Below, piece after piece: positions 25,501 to 37,742 of a DNA stretch of 64,000 bases. Below the pieces are notes generated by a model, which saw only the letters and a list, made by a program, of their open reading frames with translations, was not told where the DNA came from and ran no database searches. Source of the stretch: Pseudoscleropodium purum. Taxonomy: Eukaryota > Streptophyta > Bryopsida > Hypnales > Brachytheciaceae. Every line of letters starts with the position of its first letter. Positions within the stretch are counted from its first letter, which is position 1. The stretch spans positions 22,940,001 through 23,004,000 of the forward strand of contig OZ017797.1 of the NCBI GenBank assembly GCA_963969395.1. The letters are read 5' to 3'. Position numbers and translations under genes: made by a program.

Positions 25501-26782
25501 GTGTGGGCAGGGTCCATGTATTTCCCTGAACAAGAATGCATTATCTACGTCTTTCAGAACAGGTATTGTGCATGTAATCGCTCTTGATCTAGTCGTGTAG
25601 GGGCACGTCCACCTGTAGTCTCTGTTTGACTTCTCTGACGATTTAGGTTTGTGCAATGTGTACTGCATTGGAACATTTCAGAGTCTGGAACAGGCTAGGG
25701 ACTTGCAACGAGAGGCATTCTCAAGGGTCACTTTGTTGGAGAGTCGTCATGACGAAAGGGAGAAGGAAATGGAAGCGTTGCTAGGGTCTTCCCAAGATCA
25801 GCGTGCGAAGACAGTGGAGGCATTTGAGAAGTTGTTGGCCAGTGAGAGAGCTGCGAAGGCTGAGGCAAGCCGAAGAGCCGAGTCTCTTTCATTGCAAATT
25901 CAACACATGCAGGGACAGATAGATAACCTCCAGGCACAGCTCACAGCAGTTCGCAACCACGAAACAGCTCTGGAGACCCGAGTCCGAGGTTTTACCGACA
26001 CTCCACCTGGCAGGTCACCTATGGGCCCCACTCGTAACAAAAGAGCTTTCCAAGATGAAGGTCTGACTTTACTATATACTTTCTTTAAGCTCTTGAGCTG
26101 CAAATGGTTTGGCTTGATTGAGCAGCTTCCATGCGCAGGACTCGTTGGTTAAGATGAGTTTGCTGCTCATGAGTTTGTGCACGTATCTACTCGTCCAGTT
26201 CTAGTATTTACCCCGCATTAACACAGTTTATTTATTAAAGATAGACTGTTTCAAGTACTTTTAGATAGAGAATCGGATCCACGATTCATGAGGTCTACTC
26301 CCTACTGTCAGACTGATCATACTGAGACGGTGAGACTTCCCTTTGAATCATGCAGAGGCTTCTCTGTGATCACTCTGACCGTAGGGACATCTTCCCATGA
26401 ATCTTGAAGCAGATTCTTGTTTATTGTTTTGTGTGCCATGAATGTGTTTACTAACTGATAATGTTGTGTAATATAAAAAACAGGATTTGACATTTCGGTA
26501 CAGGATATGGATATTGAGACCGCCGCATACAAGAAGAACAAGATGGATCCTTTTGACAATGGTAGTAACCAGTACGAAGCTGAGGAAGGAGGGGGCAGCG
26601 GAGCTACGTCAAGTGATGTATTGGAGACCACAAATTATAGGAAGTTGACTATTGCGAAGTTAAAGCAGAAGTTGACAGAGGCTGGGTTTGGGGCAGAAGT
26701 GTTGGCATCACGGAATCCATCCAAGAAAGATCTTCTTGACATGTACGAGAGACTGATGCTCAACAAACCTGCTGCACATTAG
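19576..26782 (+). CDS. GBPL3: GBPL3-like guanylate-binding protein (large GTPase), 17 exons, 1090 aa
   Basis: Exons: 19576-19872, 20496-20657, 20804-20869, 21069-21221, 21438-21551, 21689-21790, 21925-22110, 22260-22349, 22530-22664, 22805-22927, 23055-23140, 23364-23754, 23844-24065, 24497-24574, 24720-25109, 25682-26060, 26484-26782. All introns are GT-AG and every junction keeps frame. The N-terminal GTPase domain shows the P-loop GRARQGKS (87-94), the switch threonine in PCTKG (T117), DSEG (143-146) and the GBP-type RD pair (226-227), which is split by intron 4. A helical GBP region follows, then a long coiled coil rich in Glu/Lys/Gln/Ala (about 450-900). The end (TIAKLKQKL...GFGAEVL..NPSKKDLL) resembles a SAP-like module, as in Arabidopsis GBPL3. 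Length and domain order match that protein, which is known for immune condensates and nuclear-envelope association. Function here is inferred from homology. Confidence 0.93.
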
Positions 26783-27276
26783 CAGAATATCTTGCACCCT
26801 GTGACAGTGCTTGCAGGATGCCGAGACTTGTAACACTTTGTTTCCATTTTGTACACGTCGGTTGTTAGACTTGATAGTATGTATTCCTTGTAGAGCAGAC
26901 GCTTGTTGGACACCACCGCTGGAGTTGTTTAGGAGCAATTTTAGATGCACTCCCAGGACTGCATGTTTCAAATGGCTCGACCAGAATCGAGTGTACTTCG
27001 TAGAAAGGTAACTGCACCTAAATGTGTCTGGATAAGCAACTGAGCATTGTTCTTATTATGAAATTGCCTAATTTTTGGTTGGACGTTGGTAGTGAAAAGA
27101 GTTTCTCTTATGCATTTTTTGTATACTGGATGAATAAACTAAGGATTTTTAGTGTGTAGGAATATGTGTACCTTAGGCTCTCATTAACCTTAGTTGTACA
27201 TTTTAGGCAAGAATCTAAGGATAACACTCAAGTGGATAACCAGAAAGGGGTTACACTCAAGTGTAGTTACTTCTTT
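26783..27276 (+). other. Probable 3' UTR and downstream region of the GBPL3-like gene
   Basis: Sequence after the TAG stop stays moderately GC-rich to about 27010, then turns AT-rich. An aataaa motif within tgaataaactaagg near 27133 is a candidate polyadenylation signal. Confidence 0.4.
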
Positions 27277-27280
27277 TTAA

Positions 27281-27503
27281 CCCTATAAGGATGGGCTGAT
27301 CTTCACTGAAATCATCATTTTTTAATACTGTGGGAATCAATCACTGACAAAAATAAAAAAGTAATCATTGGAAGTCAAACTATTATAGAAGAAGTTTCCT
27401 TTTCACAACAAAACATGAAGGATGAATAGTTGTACTTTTGTCTTGTACAGAGGAATTCTCCATCATCCATTAGACACTTGGTGTTTGTGGTGGCCTTATA
27501 GGG
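27281..27503. mobile_element. Short TTAA-flanked MITE, 223 bp
   Basis: Perfect 10-bp terminal inverted repeats (ccctataagg / ccttataggg) are flanked by TTAA at 27277-27280 and 27504-27507. Its interior (aagtcaaactattatagaag ... gatgaatagtt) is homologous to the element at 59571-59768, so both belong to one sub-family of about 200 bp. It has no coding capacity. Confidence 0.82.
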
Positions 27504-27794
27504 TTAAAGAAGCTATGTGCATCATGGTCCTTGTTCATAGTTTAATTTCTATTTGAATGTTGTCTAATGGTTATTGTGATCATATTATTGGAAGGATTTT
27601 ATTACCTTAAACCATTAAAGATGTTTAGGATTAAAAGTGTGATGAATGGCTTTTAGAAAAATTCAAGGATTGAAGAGTGCAACTATTCATTGAGGAATTT
27701 ACAAAAATTTAGGTTGATTACCTTGTCAAAAATGCTACCATGGCAACACGAGGCATTTTTTGAGTGGATAGTGAGGAGAGGTATCCACTATCCA

Positions 27795-28440
27795 CCCAAA
27801 AGTGACTCTATTTTTTTTCTCATTTTTGGGTTTTAAAGATTTTAAAATTTTTATTTGCAACCCCTCTCTCTCCTCCTTGATTTTTAGAAACCAACATAGT
27901 GACAATCAATATAGGGTAACTCCTTTTGTATCTGTATCCAATATTGTATTCATACCCATATTTTATATTCATCCCATATATATAACGATACTATATCCAC
28001 TTAAAAGTGATTCCATTTAGGGGTTCATTTTTGGATTTTAAAGATTTTTAAATTTTCATTTGCAAACCCCCCTCTTCCTCCCTCTTGTAATTTTTTGAAA
28101 CTAGCATAGTAACAATCAATATAGGATAATTCCTCCCGTATCTATATCCAATATTATATTTATATTCGTTACCCATATTTTGTATTCATCCCATACATAT
28201 ATGTTGTATTGTGTCCACCTAAAAATGACTCCATTTTTGGGTTTATTTTTGGATTTTTAAGATTTTAAAATTTTCAATTGCAAATCCCCCTTTGCCTCCT
28301 CCCTCTTGTAATTTTTAGAAACCAACATAGTAACAATTAATATAAGATACTTCTTCCCATATCCATATTAGATATTGTATTCATATTGGGTATTCATATT
28401 CATTATTCTTCCTATATCCTTATCCAATACTAAATTCATA
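27795..28440. repeat. Tandem repeat, three units of about 211-217 bp
   Basis: Three consecutive units begin near 27797, 28008 and 28225 with gtgactctatt / gtgattccatt / atgactccatt. Each continues through ttttggattttaaagatttt, a pyrimidine-rich cccctct..cctcc block, a gaaac(c/t)a(a/g)catagt.acaat.aatata block and a tatccaatattgtattcat block. Confidence 0.7.
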
Positions 28441-28605
28441 TTTGGTATTCGATATTATATTTGTATTCAATATCCATATTTAGTATTCATCCGTATTCGT
28501 ATCTGATACTGTATTTGTATCCAATATTTGTATTCAATATTCATCCCATATCTATATCCAATATTGTGTATGTATCAAATATTCTTTTCGTATTTCATAT
28601 TTGGA
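28380..28605. repeat. Degenerate (TATTCATATCCAA)-type simple repeat
   Basis: Runs of tatccaatattgtattcatat-like words extend the end of the preceding tandem array. The 60-codon plus-strand frame across it (Ile/Tyr/Ser rich) is an artefact of the repeat. Confidence 0.5.
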
Positions 28606-28639
28606 CAACTCAAATTAAATCTCACAAAATCAATAACTT

Positions 28640-30949
28640 GTGATTTTTTGAGAAATCAACAACAATTTTGAGGGTAAACATTTTTTCTTAAAAAAATCAA
28701 CGACCTGTAAATTCTTTGAGAGAGGGGAAAGCAACTAATGCAAACCAGGTGGGGAGCCATCTTTTGAGAAGACAATCTTTCAAATGCTACTTACAAGGAA
28801 ATGTACTTATCAATGGATGTAATTAATTTACAATTAACTTTAAAAGGATCTTGAAGGGTCTGGTTTCATGTTTTTATTAATAATTATTTATTAGTGCAAT
28901 TATAGGAGCTCTCCGTTGTATAAATATGGTGTAAAAGATATAATCAACTTTTTAGATCACATCTAATCAAATTTTTTAATAATACTAGTTTCAATATTGG
29001 TTAACAAAATATTCTTCTTTATAGAAATATAGAAGTGCATATATAAATTTGAAGTATATGAAGTAGAAGTGCTATGAGATGTTTTATTTTTGGAACCCAT
29101 CCAATGATACATTTTGCAATGCAAAGTATATGATTGGATTATTGGAATGTGTATTTAACTTCAATGTATGAACAAAACATTTTTTCATGAAAACAAATCT
29201 GGATATGAAATAAGATTTTTTAAGCTTTCCAACTGCATATTGCAACCATACATGCAATGTTTTAAAATATTCTATTGAATTTCAAAGGTAGAAAAAAAAA
29301 TCTATATACAATTTAGGAGGGAGTTTTAGAGAAGATATGAAAAAAGGCTTTGGGACTTTAGGAGTTAAAGCTAACACAAATGTATACAACCATTTAGGCC
29401 ATGGTGGATTTGTATTGGAGTCAATTACTTTACCTATTTTCAATTTATGAATGCTTTAAATAGGCAAAGACATGGTGGCCCTTGAATGAAACCAAATGTT
29501 CATTACAAAAAAGATTTAAATTGTTCATATATGAACTTAATCTAAAGTGAATGCATCTTGCTTGAACTCCTCTTCTTTGAAGTTGATGAGCCCTTCAACA
29601 ACTTTCTAATGATGTATGATTTTCATCCAAACAACATGAATTTTAAAAGCTTATGAAAGCATTCTTTCAAAAGCTCCTCACTTTCTTCAATGCTTTGTAA
29701 TGAATGCAATCCAAATTGCAATGGTCAAATGTACCATTTATAAAAGTTTTATTATCATATATTGAAAATGAGTTTATGACCTATTTTAAAATTTCCATTA
29801 AATTTCACTATAAAACCATGTTGTGAAATCCAATATTTTTCTAGAATTTTACAACCTCTTCACTTATTTTTATGTTTTTTATGTGGTGAAATGCAAATTT
29901 ACCAAACCAATAATATCACAATGAATGTTGTCTATTTTACAACATGCATAATTATCCAACAAACTAAGTAAATGAAGATTTGGTTTCAATTGACAAATAT
30001 TCAAAATTCAAAGTCATCAGGTATCCAAGTTAATTGATTTTTATAAGTGACTTCATATTTTATATTCAATTAAATTTATTAACATATTAGTGATGTATAA
30101 TATTGTAGACCCAATGATTTTGATATAACTTCAATCATAATTTACAACATTGTTTTAAAACTTAGTATTCTTCGAACTAAACTTCATGACCAATCTTCTC
30201 ATTTTTTTAGAAATTTGGTGTATCTTTCTATTTTTAAGGAATTAATTTTGAATCAAATTACTGTGATTTTTAAGTATTTTGAATGTACACAAATTTATAT
30301 AAATTATCATGTAAATTGATCATGAATTTTATTATGAAAAAAGGTTAAAATAAGTGACAATCTTTTTATAATTTAAATTTAATATGAAATATATAAATAA
30401 AATCCAATACATTATATATTTTGGATTTTAACATGACAAGATTACAATTGCAATAATTCATTAAATTTTACATTATATGATTTAAAAATAAATAAAAAAG
30501 AGTTGATGTTGAACTTATGAAAATTTACTTTCTTAGTTTAAATCAAATATCTAAGGCAAATGTTTTGCTTGTTACAATCAAACTTGACCAAGCAGCATCC
30601 AATTTTAGATTGTTAAGACCCTTTAGATTTAAGGATCAAAATAAGGTCTCTTTCATACAATTGCCATGAATGCTTTAAACTTGTTTGACCTGTATTGCAA
30701 CACATCTGAGAAACTTACAGCTTCACACATCATATTTATCCTAAATAGTAAAAACTTAGTATTTTGTAATGCTAACATGACTTTGCAAATTCGTAGTAAT
30801 AATGTTTATAAGATGCAATTCTAATATGCACATTAGTCACGTCAATTCTTTCATAAAACGAATTTTGAAAATTTGAATTTCTTCTCAATTTATCTAAAAT
30901 ATATCAAAATGCCAAATTGGATATCAAATTCATCAAATTCATACAAATC
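28640..30949. other. AT-rich intergenic DNA, nothing recognised
   Basis: No reading frame above 60 codons and no bounded repeat seen. Confidence 0.45.
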
Positions 30950-30953
30950 TTAA

Positions 30954-31898
30954 CCCTTAAATGCTTAAATTGTATTTTTTTTGGCAATATAGTAATTTGG
31001 GGTAGCTCACTACAAATAGAATTTTCTTTATTTTTCTTTGAAATTTTGACACATGTGCCGATGGAGTGGCTTTAGGCCCAATGATTTTCATAACTTTTGA
31101 CTACATGGTTAAAAAGTCATTGCATGATATGCACTTTTCATTACTTAGCGAGCAACCTAGATAAGAAAAAAATTCTTTAAAATCACTTTTTTGATAAATT
31201 AAAATTTGAAATTGGTTCTTTAGATTTATATACATTTAGAAAGCTTTAAATCATTCCATTTTGATCAATGAATCACGGTTATGAGGAATTTTAGTTTGTG
31301 GGAGTTTGTGGGTCATTATTGAATTTCTATTCTAAGACAAACTTCAAAGTCCTTTATTGAATTCAATTTTCAATATTTCTGATAAAAAATAAATAAAAAC
31401 ATTAAGTATAGATTGTTTGTTACAACATTACAACCATTGGGATTGACATTTTTCAATACCATAAATAAATTGTTAACAATTGAGCATTTTAAATCATTCC
31501 TTACTTCTTTCTACTTACTATTTTTTCCCTATATATTGTACAATTCCACCAAATGATCTGAAATTTTTCAAGCATGTAACCAACTTGACTTCAAAAATGA
31601 ATTCAAAGAGTAACCACCATTTTGGATCATTTTTTCATACAAACGAAACCTTGTGAAGTACAGATGCCCTATTTATTGCATGATCAAAAAAAGTATTTTT
31701 GTCACTTCAAATGTTAATATCTTACAATCTACATTGTAGAAATTCCTGAAATTTTTTGCACATATTTTCAAACCAACAGATTACAATATCCTACAGATTT
31801 ATGAGACAAAAAATATTTAAGAAAAAAATTGGTACTTGTACTAGAAATGGTGGTTTGGGAGCAGTTTTGGTGAAAACATAGTCAAAATCATTTAGGGG
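30954..31898 (+). mobile_element. TTAA-family element, about 945 bp, copy C
   Basis: Starts cccttaaatgc after TTAA (30950-30953) and ends tttagggg before TTAA (31899-31902). The body shares ordered blocks with copies at 35897-36823 and 37743-38685: ttggcaatatagtaatttgg, a gggtagctcac block, ttacaacattacaacc, and tggtgaaaacatagtcaaa near the right end. It is non-coding. Confidence 0.85.
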
Positions 31899-31902
31899 TT
31901 AA

Positions 31903-33219
31903 CTTCATTTAATTTTATAGCTCTGATGTTAAACTCAAAACTATGCAGTAAAAACGATTGTGGTGCAGAGCAGTACCAGTAATTCTACCCCCACTTGCCA
32001 TGTCTGTTGTGAGGTACAGGTGGAGTGGCTCGTGACTGATATTTTAGTCACACAATAAAAAGTTGTATTGATTAGACAAACGGTATGATAGTAATGCACT
32101 CCAGCAACCAGTTACCGTGTCTAGGACTCAACTGACCCAATTGAAGCAGCAGCCAATCATTAATATAAACACAATTAAGATACATTCAATACAAACACTG
32201 AGTACCACACTTCCAATATTTCAACAGCATGTTCCTGAACGTCCTATGTATGTTACCTCCAGAGCCAGCGCATCAACAACAGGATTAAACTACTTTAGAT
32301 AACGAAGAATATCTCCAACTTATCACCGCTTCGTAAGACGTGATACGTATAAGTTGAAAACCTGTCTCCTACTGAGGAATCAATATCAATGTTAATAAGA
32401 ATGAGTAAGAAGAAATTACTTAAATCCAACGCAATATTATAACCGATAATCACAAGCAAATTGGGTATAAATCTTTCGACCTTTCGAGCAAGATGCAGAA
32501 CAGGACTGTACGCCGATAATTTCCAAACACATTACTGCCAGCTCATACATGTAAACTGCATTTTGAGTGAATTTCAACATATGTTTACAGGTCAACTCAT
32601 GCTCACTAACCAATAAGTTGGCTTCATAAAAAAAAAATGTACTAGGATAATCACCGAAGTAGACACACAGGAATCAGGAAATCGAAAAAGATTCTAAAGC
32701 TGTCAAACGTTATCATCCTTAATCTGATATCAATAGGTCATAACATTCCTTGTAAGCTGCTTCAACACACCTGCAGGAAAAATCTATACTCTTTCGCATA
32801 GCATATTAAGCTCGAGCTCGAAAGTCCTCAATTTCTTACTCGACTCAGCCAGGCACTCTACAGTGACTGTCGAGCTTCGGGGGAACAATAAGGAGGGTGT
32901 GGCCTCCCCGTTTCTCTAGGATGTTAAGAAGCTGGTTTAAAAAAAATGCGAGGATCAATAAATCCTCAAGGGTTTAGATGCGAGCTGGATATCCCGAGGT
33001 ACAATATTTTACAGCGGAGATCCCCCTAAGGAATGGTTAGATCCAACTTATCGAAGATCAACAAGGAATTGATAGAACATGAAGAACCAGCCCCTACCAA
33101 GTACTACAGATCGGAGTTGCAATTTCTATAGAAAAACCAGAGTCGAACCTGTTGCAAAAGCTGGAAGAAATCAATCGGCGAGGAGGAAATCAAATGGAAG
33201 GACAGTGCGGAGAGGTCCT
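31903..33219. other. Region downstream of CHMP1, no further gene recognised
   Basis: Moderately GC-richer than other spacers, especially 32780-33219, which probably includes the CHMP1 3' UTR on the minus strand. The plus-strand frame at 33079-33816 is the antisense shadow of CHMP1. Confidence 0.4.
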
Positions 33220-33843
33220 CTATCCCCTGCTCTTGAGCTCTGCCAACCTGCGGCTCAAATCATCTTCGGCGTTGGCAGGTGTCGACTCCTTGACAGGCAT
33301 AGCCGTGGCACCTGCTTGCGGGAGATTGACAGAAACCTCCAGACCATAATCATCCGCGACTTGGTGCAGAAGCGAGTTCACCTCATCCTCCGGAGTCGAC
33401 AAACTAGTGCTACCAGCCATAGCCGTTTCAATAAATTCAGATTGAACTTCCATGTTCACGAAAGTCTTCTCGAACTGATCCATGGTTTGCGAAATCTTCT
33501 CCATGTTACCGACAGCGAGAGCACTGTCGAGCGACTTCACGATTCCCGCCATGGACTTGGAGATCGTCTGCATCTTGCTCTGCGTGCCCAGCCGGGCCAC
33601 GACTGCATCGAGACGGGAGGACAATCGGAGGTAATTGAGCTGCTCGTTGTGCTTCCGGATAGCGTTTTGGGCGTAAATCCGAGCGCCGTCCATATTGCCC
33701 TTCTCGATCGCTTTCTTCACTTTCAGCTTCTCGCTCTTCTCCTCCTTCTCGCATTTCTTCGCCGAGCGGACAAGCGTCTTGGACGTGAACTTCAATTGGA
33801 AGATTTGGTCCAGTAGCTTGTCCTGCCCTCTCCCGCCCCACAT
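33220..33843 (-). CDS. CHMP1: CHMP1, ESCRT-III subunit, intronless, 207 aa
   Basis: The protein forms ESCRT-III filaments with other CHMPs and helps recruit VPS4 during multivesicular-body sorting of membrane cargo. The start chosen (33843) gives the family's usual length and places [13 protein letters not shown] at residues 8-20, the amphipathic start of helix 1. An upstream in-frame Met at 33876 would add eleven residues not expected in the family. The basic N-terminal helices are clear ([20 protein letters not shown]), as is the conserved [17 protein letters not shown] block. The C-terminus ([14 protein letters not shown]) is a canonical MIT-interacting motif for VPS4/LIP5. No intron interrupts the coding region. 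Identity is certain from conserved sequence; choice between plant CHMP1 paralogues is not possible. Confidence 0.96.
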   Translation of the reverse strand: MWGGRGQDKLLDQIFQLKFTSKTLVRSAKKCEKEEKSEKLKVKKAIEKGNMDGARIYAQNAIRKHNEQLNYLRLSSRLDAVVARLGTQSKMQTISKSMAGIVKSLDSALAVGNMEKISQTMDQFEKTFVNMEVQSEFIETAMAGSTSLSTPEDEVNSLLHQVADDYGLEVSVNLPQAGATAMPVKESTPANAEDDLSRRLAELKSRG

Positions 33844-34169
33844 GGCTACTCGATCCCAACCCCAATTCCCACTCAAGAATTACAAAAAGGACGATCCTAG
33901 ACTTCAAATTCTCGGCCGATCGCAGGAAAACCAGAACGTGAATCAAAACCCTGAACCGAAACCCTGAATCAAGGAAGAGAATTCCGTTGCAAACAAGCTC
34001 TGCTATGACCTGCACACGGATCCCTAGGGTTTGGCTCCTTGGCTGTCAAGACGAAGAAGACGGAGAAGAATCCACGAAAGAGCTTCCGTAACTCAAATGT
34101 CCTGCAGTTCGCATATTCAGCAAATCTGACACGGCAACTCAGACTCATCCTCAAAGAGACCGTTGAAAT

Positions 34170-34437
34170 GGCAGGACGTTAAATCCTCCATTCAAAGTGG
34201 GCCCAGCAAGGTAATTTTTGGGTTCTCCGGGGTAAAAGTAAAAAGAAGTCCCCTATTTTGAGCCGGTCTACAATATGTTCTAATCCTCTACTACTATAGC
34301 TAATTTGGGGATCTTTGATTGCAAATATGAATTCAAGAATTGCAAAAAAAAATTTATGTGAAAAAAAAAAATTCATTTTTTATAGGGTAAATCAAGGTTA
34401 CTAGGCCCACTTCAAATGGAGGATTTAATGTCCTACC
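34170..34437. mobile_element. Foldback MITE upstream of CHMP1, 268 bp
   Basis: Imperfect inverted repeats of about 45 bp: the left arm starts ggcaggacgttaaatcctcc and the right arm ends ggaggatttaatgtcctacc. They enclose about 170 bp of AT-rich DNA. Flanks ttgaaat (34163-34169) and ttgaaaa (34438-34444) are a likely 7-bp target duplication with one mismatch. It lies roughly 330 bp upstream of the CHMP1 start codon, so it is probably in or next to its promoter. Superfamily not determined. Confidence 0.65.
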
Positions 34438-34452
34438 TTGAAAAGCATTTAA

Positions 34453-35215
34453 CCTCTAAAGGATCGGCCTACATTTTCTAAGTGTATAAATTTTTTGGGT
34501 GGTTCATTGTGACTAGAAATTTGCATATTTTCGGCTGAAATTTTCATAGATGGTGTAGACAAGGAATATCTTTCATATGCAACAAATTTCATGACATTTG
34601 GAAATAGGAGCCAAAAGTTATAGCCTCATATGTTACTTTTTTTGTAACTATGCAGTTTGGGCAGATTAGAAAAAAACACTTTTTTCAAAAACCAAAATTT
34701 GAAATAGGTTTTCTAGATTTATATAAGCAAGGGTAGCTTTGAATCATTCCATTTTGATCAACAAGTCAGAAGTTATAAGGATTTTTAGTTTGCAAGCAGT
34801 TATGGATTCCCTACTCTGAAATAAACTTTGAAATCCTTTATCTTATCCAATTTTCAATATTTTTGAAAGAAAATAAAATCCTAGGATGTAAATTGCTTAT
34901 AACAACATTTCAACCATTGGAATTGTCATTTTTCAATTCTATATTTTAATTCTTAATAATTTAGTATTTTGAATCATTGTCTACTAATACCTACTTACTA
35001 TTTTTTTTCCTATATGTTGTACAATTCCAAATGATCTGAAATTTTTCAAGCATGTGAAAAACTTGTGTATGAAAAGGAATCCAAAGAAGCACCATCATTT
35101 TGGTCATTTCTTCATAGAAAAAAGAGCTTATGAAGTGCAATTGCCCAACTTTTCACTTGGCAAAAAAAATGATTCTAGTGAATTTGAATGCTTATATCTT
35201 GCAATCGTCATCATA
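34453..35215 (+). mobile_element. TTAA-family element, right-truncated copy D
   Basis: Starts cctctaaagga after TTAA (34449-34452). It follows the family order (tttgggtggttcattgtgac, tggtgtagacaaggaatatc, ataacaacatttcaacc) and stops at about 35215 inside the cttatatcttgcaatcg block, without a right end. Confidence 0.7.
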
Positions 35216-35892
35216 TAGTGTAGCTCTATCTAAAATCTAAATTTAGAAAAGTAAGTAATCAATCAATCACAGGTAAGTATGGGGATGGTTTAATGACACT
35301 TTTGAAAGAGACTTTAATAGAAGACTATTATGCAAGAAGAGATGTAGGGATAGTTTGGGAAGTTTTCACCTTATTTGGGCCAATACAAAAAGTCATCTTC
35401 ACTAAAGCTATATATAACCACAAACCATGATGAAACATCTTAATTTTAGATGAAATATTTTATTCATTCCTAAGTGTATACATTCATGAAAAAGTGATTT
35501 TATCTCAAGATTCTATAACAATTTAATAGTTTCACTCATCAATTTCAGAGAAATGAAAGTCAAATATTATCCTACTTTTTTTACTCATTTTTGCATAATT
35601 TTTTTTAAGTTCAAAATCGAAACAACAATGTGAATGATCCATAATGATCTTATTCGTGAAATAGAACTAATGATGTCCAATTTCTATTGTATTTTGGTAT
35701 TAAAAGCTATTCACCTTGACTATATTAATCTATAATATTTATTATTAATATAACATTACTAATTTATAATATTTACTAATAACATAACATTATTAACCCC
35801 TAAAAGATCTATTAGGTAGAAAAATGTAGATCTCGAGCTTTAGAGATAAAACAAATTATGATTTTACAAGACTTTAAATATAAGCTTTTACT
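35216..35892. other. AT-rich intergenic DNA, nothing recognised
   Basis: No gene or bounded repeat supported. Confidence 0.4.
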
Positions 35893-35896
35893 TTAA

Positions 35897-36823
35897 CCCC
35901 TAAAGGACCAAACTGCGTTTTTTGGCAACATAGAAATTTTAGGTAGGTGCGTGTAACTAGAGATTTCCATTTTGGGGACCAAAATTTTAATAGAAGGTGT
36001 GGATGAGGAATATCTTTTATGCGCACTAAATTTCAAGACATTTAAGAATATGAGTCAAAAGTTATAGTCTAATATATAGTTTCTTTCTCAACTCGGGCAG
36101 TTCGAGTACATCTGAAAAAATCATTTTTTTCAAAAATCCAAATTTGAAATAATTTTTTTAAATTTATATATACAATAAAAGCTTTGAATCATTCTACTTT
36201 GATCAATGAGTCAAAAGTTACAAGATACTTTAGTTTGCAGGTAGTTATGGATTCTCTACCCCAAAATAAACTTAGAAGTCCTTTATTGAACTCAATTTTC
36301 AATATTTTTGGAAAAAGAATAAAAACATTAGGTGAAGATTGTTTATTACAACATTACAATCATTGGGATTGGCATTTTTCAATTCCATACATAAATTGTT
36401 AGTAATTTAGTTTTTTGAAGCATTCTCTACATATTTCTACTTACTATTTTTTTCCTATATGTTGTACGATTTCAAATGACCTAAAAATTTTCAAGCATGT
36501 AGCCAACATGCCTTTAAGAATGAATCCAAAGAGTTTCAACCATTTTGAACATTTTTTCATACAAATGTGACCTTGTGAAGTTCAGCTGCCCAGTTTTTTG
36601 TAGGGACAAAAAAATGATTTTTGTCACTTCAAGTACTAATATCTTGCAATCTACATGGCGGAAATTTCTGAAATTTTTACCACATCTTTTCAAACCAGTG
36701 TACTACAAGATCCTAAGGTTACATGTGTCCAAAGATTTGTTTTTTTCTAAATTTTGAAACTTGTATAAGAAATTGCAGTTTTGGAGAGTTTTTGGTGAAA
36801 ACACAATCAAGGAACTTTAGGGG
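35897..36823 (+). mobile_element. TTAA-family element, complete copy A, 927 bp
   Basis: The cleanest member. It begins cccctaaagg and ends ctttagggg, and is flanked by TTAA at 35893-35896 and 36824-36827, so that TTAACCCCTAAAG and CTTTAGGGGTTAA form a perfect 13-bp inverted repeat including the target. The body is AT-rich and non-coding. Confidence 0.87.
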
Positions 36824-36827
36824 TTAA

Positions 36828-37738
36828 TTTGCAAGTTTCTATTTTCTTCCCATGTCTCTATAAATTGATTTTAAATCATACATAAAAATTTTGAAATATC
36901 AAGTGACTAAACTACTCCTATCATTGAAGAATGATCAAAAAAATTTCAACATGCTTGGATATATTTGCATAGCCCTACAATAAGCTTTTGAAAGTAACAA
37001 GTGGGGTGGCCTAGCTTCATTCTTAAATCACTTCTTTGTTATTACTGTGAATTGCATTGTCTATTTTGTGACATTTGTAGGCTACATTGTAGATGCTACC
37101 TTCAGATACATTTTTGTTGTTGGCATACCTTTTACTCAAACAAGGTTCTTTGAATTCAAGTCTCCAATGCCTTATAACCACTCTCCTAGGTCATATTATA
37201 TAGGACTTGGTGGACTTCTTGATAAAAATTCAAATGTAAAATTCAAATTGGGTCTTTTAAACCCACAAAGTATTGGAATTTATAAGGCTTTGCTATTCTT
37301 TGGGCTACTTGTGATGACTAAATAAGATTTGAAGACTTTAGATTCTTTTAGAAAACAAACAATCTAAATATATATTTTTTGTATGTGGGACTATTTTTGT
37401 GATTTTATTATAGTTTAATTCACATAGATACACACAATACATATTGAGTTGATATTGACTCCAAACATGATGCTATAAATAAGGATTATTTATCTTTTCA
37501 TCACAAGGTAATTCATTTAGGTGGATTTTGTAAATGAAGTAATGCATTAGGTTTTAATTATGTTGCTTGAAGGTTTTTCTTATACAAATTTATTCTCTTC
37601 ATAAGAGTGGAGAGTATATAAAATCACGTGAGTTAATTAAAAATTGATGAATTGTTCATAAATTTAAGAAAATTTGATCAAATTGAATGTTATATTGAGA
37701 ATCATTTTAGATACCGATAGCAACTTATTGGGCATTGT
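36828..37738. other. Spacer with one unrecognised 92-codon frame
   Basis: The plus-strand frame 37047-37325 encodes a hydrophobic start and a more mixed second half (MPYNHSPRSYYIGLGGLL). I recognise no family, see no neighbouring exons, and consider it probably chance. Confidence 0.25.
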
Positions 37739-37742
37739 TTAA

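Noticed and set aside
33079..33816. 245-codon plus-strand frame
   Set aside because: Antisense shadow of the well-conserved CHMP1 coding region.
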